A stretch of 64,000 bases of DNA from Enoplolaimus lenunculus (lineage: Eukaryota > Nematoda > Enoplea > Enoplida > Thoracostomopsidae), in assembly GCA_030248215.1 (NCBI GenBank), contig JASANG010001564.1, forward strand, positions 124,001-188,000, read 5' to 3'. The position numbers and the translations under genes are program-made. This document shows, in pieces, positions 1-12,300 of this stretch. The stretch's first letter is position 1. Each line of letters starts with the position of its first letter. The notes under the pieces were generated by a model, which saw nothing but the letters and a program-made list of their open reading frames with translations, had not been told where the DNA came from and made no database searches.

Positions 1-245
1 AGCACCATAACGTGCTGAACATATTTGAGAATACTTAACCATGTCTCAACCAAGGCGTGCTCAATAAACAATCTCAAACCTGTCTAGAAGTGTTACACCC
101 TTAAGCAACAAACCAGGTTTTATACGAAATTACCGAATACCCCTATCCATATTACGTACTTGTGATTATCCACACAAGATCATACTGCTAATTCAATTAA
201 ATTACAGGTCCCAGCAAACCCAATCACATCTCCAACCACGTTTAC

Positions 246-329
246 CTTTGACAATAATTACCAGTGTAACCATAATCGCATGCATTACACACATAGCCTT
301 TACCGTGCCGAACCGCTACACACGTTTTA
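246..329 (-). CDS. LAMA1/2: Laminin alpha exon 33: LEc repeat, last exon in window
   Basis: 28 codons, phase 2 in and out: [19 protein letters not shown], then YGYTGNYCQ. Acceptor TTTCAG, donor GTAAAC. Bases 1-245 belong to the next intron; I see no further exon there. Confidence 0.9.
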
Positions 330-3300
330 CTGAAACTAAAAATATAACAACACAAAATACAGTGGCTCAGCAACCGATAGATTTAAGTACACAATGACTC
401 AATGGTGGTAAGCTCTAGAACAAAAGGCCTTATAAATTCAATAGAATATCCTGAATTTCAGGCTTGCATAGACATATTGCATTAAAATTTTACATTCTAT
501 ATTAACAAAACTCGGACGCCACCTTTACAAGCACACTGATTTATAGAACCGATATTAAAGAATTTAATGGAAACTTCAATTCTACCAGTGCGTAAACAGG
601 AAATAAAATTTAATATATCAGTCACCTTATCCAAAACCGGGATAATCTAAAAACTAAAAAAGCCTACCTATTGTCCAGAGTCGGACACGCACATCGTTTG
701 CAGTCGTCCGCGGTTCCATCAGTCGGATCGCCATAAAATCCATCGACACAATGCTGACAAAACTCGCCATTTGTGTTATGCTTGCACTCCTGTTTAAAAT
801 ATCACAATCTATCTTAGCAACAAATAACAAATTTCAATTTCCTATTATGTCCATAATAAGTGGGAAGGACACCAAGTGACAAACCAGGCCCCAATGCGGG
901 AGCAGATTATTTTTGAAACTTTTTTACTAGTTTGCAAGACTACAGTTTGACCTGAACTTAAAACTTAAACTACATCCGAAGAAATCGCACTACCAAATAG
1001 CAATATTTTGTGATCAGATGCGGTAATAGATACACAATTAAAATACATCCTCGCAAGTAATTTCCAAAGGTTTTCTCATTTGTAGCAAAATTCCTCGCGT
1101 AGTAATATCGGTTACGACACAAGCGCCAACCTTGCAATGACAAGTTTCTTTGTCACAAATCTCCGAATGTGAATTGCACTCGCACGGTTTCGCAATGCCA
1201 ACTAAATCAAGTTCATTCGGACTGTCAAGATAATGCGGTTTCTTTCTTCGACAATAGCCATCCGCAGGATCCTGCAATTTTTAAGAATTTACGTTACCGA
1301 ACGGGGTGGGAAAATCGTCCGTAGCGGTGCCGAACAACGGGCAAATTTATAACGAAATAAACATAACAGTTTACTAATAGAAACGCAGTAAGAGCGCCTT
1401 CAAAATTACACCAATGATCAAAGCCAGTCAAAATTACTGAGAATAACCAATACTGTCCTGAGTGCTGCTGTAACAAACTCTGTTATTAGCATCGACAAGT
1501 TACATAACAGTGTGGCCTCACAAATCATCAATATGTCAGTCAATGCCAGTCCCATGATTAGTTTCGGGGCGGTGGGGTGGCATTTTATGTTTGTTGTAAG
1601 TTGGGTATGATTTTTAATTCGTTTTGCTTCTAAAAATCAGCTGTACACAAAAGCATATTTCCTCGGAGGCAGCGCCCCTCGCCCCCTGTGAGCGCACCTG
1701 CTCTCAGTAATAAGTTCAGCTTTTCGCCAACCTGACACGACGACCCAGAATATCCGGCAACACAAGGGCACTGCTCGATTCCAATAGCTGAGACGCGAGT
1801 ATCGCTAGTAGCGCGAGTAACAGTTACAGCATCTTCTTCGTCCCCGTCATTTGTTGGAGAACCATCAGAAACTGCGACATCCATCGCTACGTTTGTCAAT
1901 CTACAAGCACATAGCGCCATCGAATTTAATTTCTAAATGTCATCCAAATTAAACATAAAAATCTGTTACTATTTCAATTTCGAAACGTTTTTGAAATTCA
2001 AATTTAAAACAATTTTAGAATGCTTTTTCAAATTTTTTTCTAATTCAACTTCAATATCACTTTCGAATTTACAAAATAAAATGCAATTTCAAAATCTTTT
2101 TCGAATCCAATTTCAATATCTCTTTCGAATTATATTTCACAATCTTACGAATTCAATTTAAAAATCTTATTCAAATTAATTTTATACTTCCAAATCTCCG
2201 ATCATAGGAAACAGATTCACAAAATGCAGAAATACAACGAAACCTGTACACTTGTGATTTTGTGACATAAAACGTAGAAAACTCTACAATTTGTCTGAAT
2301 TTTCGTTCTTTACGCACCAATTCTGTAGCATGCGCATATTCCTTCCATTCCGGTGACAATCATACATTATATAAAATTTAATAAGTCGAATCCTTGTTGA
2401 TTAAAAAAATTTATAACCTCTTCTACCTGGCTTCGTGAATATTCAACGAAAATGTTCCACGGACATAGATGCCTTGAACGTTTTGCAATGCTATCATCAT
2501 AGTCGGCCGTGACACAGATAGATCAGGTCTTTGACGCGGTTTCCACAAGTCCTAAACTTCAAATATTTTTGTACAATTAAATTAGTGGGATTGTCCGCAT
2601 TTGTTTGAATCGTGAGTAATAAAAGTTAATGAGAGGAGGTTGATTAAATAATATTTAGTCTCCATACATTAAGCTGAGTTACACCTTTGGACAATCGTCT
2701 GGGCGGCATTCGACGCTGCTCTCGTTTACACGGTGTCAATTATACAAACCCTTACGCAGCTAAAATCTAGTTTCAACTAAAACTTCCCTGTACTAGCAGG
2801 CAAACCTACCTCTCTCAATCGGACCACATATCTTCCATCAGAGCTGGGCGGCGACTGAAAATACTCAAGAATGATACGATCGTTGCCTACAAGTACCATC
2901 AATGGATGATTATAGAGCCGCGAATCAGCAGTCACTGTCCGTCCGTCACGATCAATATTTGACACAGTTAGTGAAATATTGCCGTTGTATGAAAGAACCT
3001 GAAATTTCCAATCGTCGAAATTAACATTCATCGTTGAACAGGACATGACCAAATATTAAAAATACCGCAGCCGCAACCAGAACCAGATATCACCCAACCT
3101 AGAGATTTAACACCATACCTCAATTTTAATACAACGCAGCACAAATTTTTTAAAGAATTCTCTCAAGACTACTTAAACTAAGTTTTTTCCGATTACCAAA
3201 GCTATAAGCCCTCACACTATGCTTCTTGGGTGAATTGGTTCCCCATTTTTAAAAAATTTCAAAAACCAGCAAATACTTAAGTCCAATTATAAACAAATCC

Positions 3301-6300
3301 CTGGGTGTCACGCTTACCTTATCGCCGAGGAACATTTTCGGCAACGACCAGTAAACAGGAATATGCGTTGGCGGATACGAATTGATCACAGAACGTCCAT
3401 TTTCGTTTGGGAATACATTTAGTCCGTGAACAGTTTCCCAATAAATATGGGGCTGTTCAAAAATCGCACGCCTATCAAACGCTATGGTGTCGGCAGGAAT
3501 CTATAAATATAACATAACGATATTACATGACCCGAAAAAATATGGAGAAAACTGCATGTAGTCGGGAGTGCTAGAAGTCAAAGCCTCTTTTGAATCTTTG
3601 ATATAGACTTTTCAGAAACTATTTCAGTTAATTCCAACTGAAACTTCAACTTTACTCCATCGTAAGTCAACGATTTGAGATCGTACCTTTTGCCAAAAAT
3701 AATTCGACTGAATGCAAAATTTATCAGAAGTTCGATTGAAACAAAAACATTTCGTGCATCCCAGCGGGTTGTTTGGATCCATACCAAACGAATCTACGCG
3801 GCACTCAGAGCAATCGCGGCCCATCACATTGGCCTAAAATATAAAACGACAAACATCATAACGGTGGTTGTTGCGAAAGAGAAAATGTAACAGCTCGTTA
3901 AATTATCAAGTATTAAAATTGGAGAACCCATCATTTGAGTTTTGGGCGCTTTTTTCAGCGAGAAGAAACTTAGTTTTGTACGCATTCCTTCGAAAAGGTT
4001 ATTAACGCAAGGAACCATGTTGAAGTTGCCACATATCTCTTGACATCATGGTTGTGTAAATCTTGCAAACCCTTTGACAGGGTGCAACCGGAATTCCGAT
4101 AAGAGTTCCGATTCAACAGAACACGTAATACAATGCACCGTCAATCAGTAACACCACAAACCTTGCAACTGCACTGCCCCTCATCATCACATGCGCAATC
4201 AATTTCATCCCCATTGATTACGCCACAAGTTGCTGGTTCGCTTCCAAGAGAGTTGCATTCACATCGGCGGCACTCTGGGAAATTGTACCAACCGCGATGG
4301 CAAGTGTCACATTTGAGTCCCTAAAACCAAAATCACAAAGTCAAAACACAAAACTCATGTCGATCATATTTGAAAACTACAACCCTAGTTCCAAAGGTGG
4401 AACAAAATTTTTACAAAACCTGAATTTAAATTTTGATGTAGTAGGAAACCTAATTAAAACAACTTCTATCACTAAATTATAGGAAGGCACCGGAATTAGA
4501 GCAAAAACACGGCCCTGTTCATAAACCAAAAAACAAAACACTTACCGTATACGATTTCTTGCAAGTGCAATTTCCACGCACCAAATCACAATCTTTATCA
4601 ACCGCACCCTCAAGATTGCAATCACAGGCCTAAAAACAAAAACTAGAAACTACTACAAAAATCTAAAATAACACAAGAACAATAAAGTATCTGTTAGCAA
4701 GTGCGTCAAGTGATCCCAAGAAATTTAGGAGAGTGTACAACCATTAGAAATCTAACCACTGTAATAATATAATTGGTACACCTCGTCCAATACAATCAAT
4801 AGACGCACCGGCAAACTACTACAGTAAGGACAAAACAACCATCGTTAATACAGACGTCACTAATACTGTCAATTTTCGCCGAATCTGAAACCGAATCCAA
4901 TCTATGGTTGCCACGCTTGTTTGCACAGTGAAACCAAAAAATTTAAGAATGAATTTTATACTTGAAAGCAAACAAATACTTCTACAGACGTGCTATAGCC
5001 TGAGGTTAAGCATTAAATTTCGCCAAAATCAGTAAACCTACAAGTCACTTGTGCTTACCTTACACCCTTCGTACGGATGATAATCCCACGAGAATTCAGC
5101 ACAATTTTCGCACATTTCACCAATTGTATTTTTCGGGCAAACACATTCACCAGTTTCAGGATCACAAACATGGCCCGGAGCTGGGCATCGAGGACACTCT
5201 GAAAGCATGTTGAGCTTAGAATACTTAAGGTACTTTATTTAAATTTAACAGCGTTCAAACCAAACATATAAAATACGACTATATTTTATGATTGCAAACT
5301 GCGCGAAAACAGCAAATTTCTTTCTAATTTATTGTACCCGCCCTATATTTTAAAACTGTTCTGCGAAGATAAAAAATGTGAGCTTTGATTTTACCGAACT
5401 ACACAAAAATTAATTCAAAACAAAAAATGTAATAAAAAAATTATATAACAGAAATAAAACTTTAATATAAAAACACCGAATATTGAATATCGTGAAAATC
5501 CCAATGAATTTACGTTTGCATCCTTCGTCTGACAGACCATAGTAACCGTTCTGGCATTTATCACACCGGCGCCCTGTGACTCCAGCCTTACATCGACAAC
5601 GTCCATAAACAACATCGCACGGTGCATCAGTGTTGGATCCTTTCGGGTGGCAATCGCAAGCTTGGCATCCAGAACCACTGGTCAAATTGAAATATCCTGG
5701 CTAAAAACGCAAAAGATAATGAACATTTCGACCCAAAATAAATAAGGTAAACTCTAATACTGCTGAAGTATTTAGGAATGGGAACGAGAATTCCTGGAGA
5801 CTTTAATCAGCTGTCTCGAAATGAATGTTTCCGCAACTGGTTGAATTTTGTCAATAAACTAAGAATAAAAATCTGATTGGCAAGTTTCCTAAAGAGCCCA
5901 ACGATAATTCGATGATGAAAATAATTTCAAATACTGGTTCTTGTTCCGGTTCCGGTTCCTGCAAAGAAATTAAATTCCTGTTGCAGCTCCGGTTGGAGCC
6001 TTGCTACCTTATGATCAGGCTTACTTCACACTCAGAACAATCTCTGCCGTGTACGTTTGGTTTGCATGTACACTGTCCAGTTGACTGATCACAAGCTTCG
6101 TCTGTTGAACCAATTTTGTTGCAACCGCAAACTACAAAAATAAGACAAACAAAAAATTTGTTATCTTCAGAATAATTTCATAAATGAACATAAAAATTTT
6201 CAAATTGCGGACAATTTATTATCAGATTATAGCCTCTCCTAAGAACGACTGCTACTACAGCTATAACAACCTACATGTACATCCGTTTTCAGTAAAATTA

Positions 6301-9300
6301 TAGTACGCAGTATTGCATTGATCACAGCGTTTTCCGAACACTCCGGGTTTGCACAAACACTGGCCAGACACAGGGTTACATTTGTCGGACAAAGAGCCAG
6401 TTTCGCTACACTCACAGGGCGGGCAGCCGTCGTCAACACCACCGTGATTTTCCTATGAATAGTAACAGAACGGAGTAAAAACAGATACCATGACAATGGC
6501 TATACTTCCGAAATTTTATTTTGCCAGCTTTCGTTCACTACACAAATGCACTTACAAGAAAGTACCGTGTTGGTGCATAAAACTATAACACGCCGATTCA
6601 AAACATACATTTTATTTCAATTCTAGAAAATCAGTATTTAATATATTATTAAAGTTGGTGACTTAAATACGTACTTAAGCGTAAGAGTGGCGCTATACTT
6701 ATCGTGCGGCACCGTCCGGTGCCGTCTGTTAACCGTACAGTGCCTTTCGTCAATGTCCGTCACCCTACGTCCGCCGTACTTCGCCTTAAGTCACCATACG
6801 TCACCGTGCGGTATCGTACGTGAATTGCCCACGTACGAAACCGTATGGTGACGGACAGTGACGCATGGTGACGGACAAAGCCGTACTTGTGACACACTGG
6901 GACGGACGGTGCCGGAAGTCAACAAAGTATAGCGCAACCCTAACCTAAAATATTAAGTATACGTAAAACGCTAGAGAGTTGTTACAGAACTTACAAAATA
7001 AATTTACAGAATTTCATACTTTGTATCTTGAAAGCCATCTTACAAATCTCTCTTACCTCACATCTATCGCAATGCTCCCCCAAATAATTGTCTTTACAAC
7101 TGCATTCACCAGTCGAATTATCACACTGTAAGTCAACAGCGCCGTGCGCATGACAGTTACAAGCTAAAATTAATATTACATCTAGTTTTAAACGTTAAAC
7201 TTTCCAGTTTGTCTAAAAATGGTTACTAATTATCGACACAGCGGGACACGGTACCAGTTGCCAATCTAACGTTGGTATTTTCAACAGTGTGTGACACCTA
7301 TTACCTATTAGCCATACCATTCTTTGAATTTTGTCGACAGCTCTTTATCTGGTGTAGATATGTTACTTTAAAACTTATTGCAAACGAGTGATAGGCGCTA
7401 AACACATTATTTTACGAACACCGGCAATAAGCTTTGTATGTCAACAACTCACGTTCACAAGTATGATCGAACGCAGAGCCATAATGATGTGGTTTACAGG
7501 TATCACATGACCAGCCCATTGTATTACCAATGCATTTCGTGCATTCTCCGGTAACTGCATCGCAATTACCGATTGCAGCCGGATCAATGTTATTGTTGCA
7601 TTCACATGGTTGACAATAATTGCCTGGCGTCATTGGCGAACCAAAAAAACCATCGGCACAACTGAAATATAGTTTTAAAATCTACGTTAATTCAATACAG
7701 TACCACATAGTGTTCTTGAAGAACATTTTGCTACAGAAACAGAAACTACTGTTCCAGCACAAGTCAACCGTGCTGTGGGCAGAGTTTAGCCCCGTCTTCA
7801 GCGTAACCGAATAACCGAGCAATACTCGTCTTAACGTGCTCCCCCTCTGTTCGCTCGCTCTCTCTGTTCCCACAAGAACTATTGCTTATACAGATGACAG
7901 CAGAAAGAACAGGTAGGTTTATTTTAACGAAATTATCCGCTCCACCACCTCCATCATGTTACTTCGAGTGGTATCACCCCCTCACCAGCAACATATGCAA
8001 ACCTTCATCACACAAACCCCTTCAAGACGCTGAGCCAACACATATCTCAGCTCCTACCGCCCAAAACTTACACTTCACATTTATTTCCCATATATCCATC
8101 CGCACATTGGGTACACATATAATCGCCAGCTGTACCGGACATTAGGGTACAAGTTGGACTAAAATTGTTGTCTTCGCTAGTCAAAGGGCATGCACATGGC
8201 TCGCATTCCCCTTCGTTGGGATCTCCAAACATGCCTGGCTTACAACGATCACAATGTGGGCCATCTGTACCATCTCGACAGTTCTGAAAAAATGCAGAGC
8301 AATTAATGTTTGAAAACGAAACTGTATTTATCCGATTCGAAAAAGAATTTTTAATTTTTCACACACCATTAAAATGGTCGGTACTTGTTAACCCTCAACC
8401 ACACTTAGTCTTAATTTAATAGGAAAGCAAAAGTTTCACCCCTATTTTCCTAAGCCTAAGCAAGTGCTAAGCCTTACGGCTTCGAATTAACACGCAGTCT
8501 ACCAACAGAAAACTTACAATGCAATCCCCCGTAAACGGATCACATTCATCTGCATGTCCATTGCATTCACACGCTACACATGTGCCTTGATAAAATTGAT
8601 TATTTACTCGTCGAAATCCAGCTTGACACCCCTAGGACAAAACACAAATACCAAATTGAAGTTAGAAAGATCCGTCACTTAATACTCAATCGCCCAAACT
8701 GTTTACATTTAAAAGTGCTAATGTTTCAAGTCCAAAAGTTTAGCTTTAAGCCAATACATTATGTGCTGACCAGTACTTAGATTTCGACCATAACTCAAAC
8801 GCAGATTATAAACAATTTATTTGTTACCGATCTATAATCACATAGCTTTGCTTTGGATCCCTGGTAACAATTTGGCATTGTTGCCATCCCGCGTTGCTAT
8901 AATACTCTTACCTCACACGATAGTCCAGTAAACTCCGACGGACATGAGCATTTTTCAACACTTGACATCATTTCATCTGAGCCGCTAGATTGTTTCGCTA
9001 GATCTAATGATAATCCAGTCACACTGCAATAATACTAACAGATTACAACTTGGACTCATATTCTCAAATGCGAACATCGTCTATCACCAGATAACGAAGG
9101 TTTTTAAACTGATGAACTTCTGCAATTGCGGGATATTTCCCAAAAATACGGGACAATATTGGAGAAAAATGAAAATAGGAAATATAGGAATTATAGGACA
9201 GTTGGATGCTATGCGTACAAAGGTTTAGAAAAGGTAGAAATTCGAGATGGGTCCATAACAAAAATTTCAGCATTACTACGGCAATATTAAGTTGAGATGC

Positions 9301-12300
9301 GAATTGCATAAATAAATGCAGAGACATCAAACTTGACAAGCCGGAACATTCCAGCAAAAACCGTAATTTCCCTGCAAACCCCTGCCTGCCAAAATCACTA
9401 ACTTGGCGGTTTTTTGTGATTCCCAAGCGAGGGCCTTAAAAGAAGCCCAACAGTCCAAGATTAAAAGCGAATCTCTTACCCGCCAAACTTTGAAATCTTC
9501 TTAATTGCAAATCAGGAGCTGGTGTGCAATCAAACTTATACTTCAAGGAGCTCATGCCCAGAATTACAGTAACACCTGCCTTTTTCTTTGTCAAAAACAT
9601 TTCAAAGGCATACCTAGCCTGCAGTTGATAATGATGATATCGTGCCCGAATCAAAAAATATCGAACATTTGCCAAAACGCTCATAAAGTCAGCTTTGCTT
9701 AGCGCTTGGCGATTTTCAGCGTTATACCACCCTTCTCCGGTTTCTTTCATCACAACTTCGACGCTTATGTTTTCGCGTTGTCGCAAAGGGTCACGTCGCC
9801 AGTATTCCGCAGTAACATAATCTCCCTTAAACCATGAAAATATCAACCGTACACAGACCGAGTAAAACAGAAATCTTTTCTTCTAAGCAATATACATACA
9901 TAGACAGATAAATAGATATAAGTCCAAAGAGACCTCGAGGTGTTTAGACACAATTGGTCCGTTTCACAGTTTCCGAAAACAAGAAAATCTAAACTAAAAC
10001 GTTGATGACTCTGTAATGAACCTAAGTATTCAGTTCCTTTATTATTGTCAATTTTTAACATGTATTGTGTTTACCTAACCGTAGTTCTATTAAACCCAAT
10101 AAAGCTAGTACATCTTACGCAAAGTATATGTCCGGAACACAGTTGTAGGCCTTAGCCGTACAGTTAAACTAAGAATACTGTTTCGAAACGCTTCTAAATA
10201 AATTGATGACAAAATTCGTTTTCTGTTGTTTTACATTAACAATGCTTTAACGCGTTCTAAAATTTTTTACTTTCCATTCAGGCGGTTGTCGACCCCTGAA
10301 TCCCTCACAAGGCTTATGCTCAAGCTCAGGTTTAGGCTTGTGTAAGGTACCTTAAGACTGTCTAAGTATCTACTGGACCTATCCCGCGGCCGGGCCCAAA
10401 TAGTAGATAATTTATGAAATTTTTTACTGTTTCGCTCGTTAATATCAGCTGTATGGTCCCGGCAAAAATGGTGCTCGAGACAGCTCTAGATCTGCCTATA
10501 AGCTTGAGCCTAATAATAATTTACCACAAATATGGCGGAAAGTGTGCAGGACAAAAATTTTTATATGGGCAGAGAGAACTTTTCTCTCGTGTGGGAAGAT
10601 AAAAAGCACAAAAAATTGATCAGTCAAACTTTAATTGTTTAAGTCAGAACTACATACCTCTTTTGAAAAAACGTTTGAATTATTGCAAGATTTGCAACGA
10701 AATCATTTGTTAAATAAATATATTTTACTTTACCTGAAATACACGCAACATTTGTGTAAAATTCTCACCTTCAGTATAACATCAGCTAAAGGTACGACAG
10801 GACCTTCTTGTTCAGGAACAAAGTAAACAAAATATCTCAACATTCCGCCATAAGATGTTAGCTGAAAAATGCCAACGCTCAAAAATTAATACGTAATACA
10901 AGTTGTATATAGTGAATTTAGCAACTTGCGGTTTAACGTATGTCAATATCATAGCGAATTGTCTGTAAATTGTTCACGGTAAAATTTTAATAATTTGAGA
11001 GATTTCAAAACAAATTAACAATTACAGTTCCGTCTTTCATCCAATATGGAACAAACGTCTCCTGCAGAATTCCTGCTAAAATTCAAAATAGCCGGAATTT
11101 TTTACGGTTTTATTACAACTGCGAAGAATAAGTTTAGAAATAAAAGTTTACATTTCAAAAATTTTGACGAAACTCCAAGTTCTTCTCACAATTTTTTTCA
11201 TCTACAGATTCAGCGTAATATTTGAAGGTGAAAATGCAAAACAATCGATGAACAACATATTTTATTTTGAACTATTGTCAGTTCGCAACAATTCGGTGGT
11301 GCGATAAACTCGAAATTCCTGTTTTATTGAAAAATAAATTCCTGTTACTGTTTCCAGTAAAATAGAGTTCTGGTTGGAACCTTGATAACTAAGTAGATAA
11401 ACAGATACATTACATACATGTAGGCACATCGATAAATTATAATATAGACATCAAGAGAGCACAACGTGTTTAGGCACTGCTATTAGGAAAGTTACACAGC
11501 TTCGTAAAAGCTAAATAACAAACCCACCATGTTTCCACGATATGCTTCAGGTGCATTCCAATAATGCAACTGACGGTCTTCTTTCTGCAGCTTCAGTGAG
11601 GAATTATCGGCGGGAATCGCAGTTTCGCGAACATTCGCATCACTCAGTGTCCAATTTTGAACATCGGTGATCTTGAATAAAAATTAAATAATTTCGAAAT
11701 TCGTTAATTTAGGAACTCGCGCGGCACGGTAAGAAATATTACGGGTCAATTGCAAAAGAATTTCGTGATAGTCCTGGTCTATAACAGATTTGTGTTATAG
11801 CCCTGGTCTATGAGACATTCCTTTTAGAGCCTGGGTCAGTCTCTGGCTCCTCAAGTGTCCCTGATTCCCAGTGACCAGACCCCTAAAATTAACTTGAGTC
11901 AAACTATCAAAAGACAATAAAACCCTGATCACACGATACATATTTCATATTTGACAGCAGTTCCGCGTATGTTGCTAATATTATATCACAAACAAAAATT
12001 ATTCAATGCAAGTAAATAGCGAATTGCCAACTGTGTCTGGAAGACCAATTGATTTTGTCGCCATTTACGTGCCAATTTCTGTAAACTAAACTCCTATGTA
12101 CATTACTGTATCGCGACAAATTTAAATTATTATCCCGTCTTAAAATTCAAACCTGTGATTTCCCCCACTCAACGGCTTCGCACTCGTCGGTGAGCCCAAA
12201 ACAAAAACACGGCGCACAGCCTTCTGGGTCATTCTCGTCCAAGTTAAAATGATTCGACTTGCAGCGATCACAAAATTCACCTTCAACGTTCGCCTGTAAA

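Noticed and set aside
5410-5513. Open-frame extension of laminin exon 22
   Set aside because: Hydrophobic, Phe/Ile-rich translation unlike any LE repeat; the donor GTAAAT gives the phase needed by exon 23.
7541-7620. Nidogen-binding site suggested by [12 protein letters not shown] in exon 18
   Set aside because: The known site NIDPNAV is on the gamma-1 chain; the Asn-Ala-Val core is missing here and the chain is alpha-type.
9436-9613. Open-frame extension of laminin exon 14
   Set aside because: The translation past 9,614 does not resemble an L4 domain, and the GTATGC donor joins in frame to exon 15, which does.
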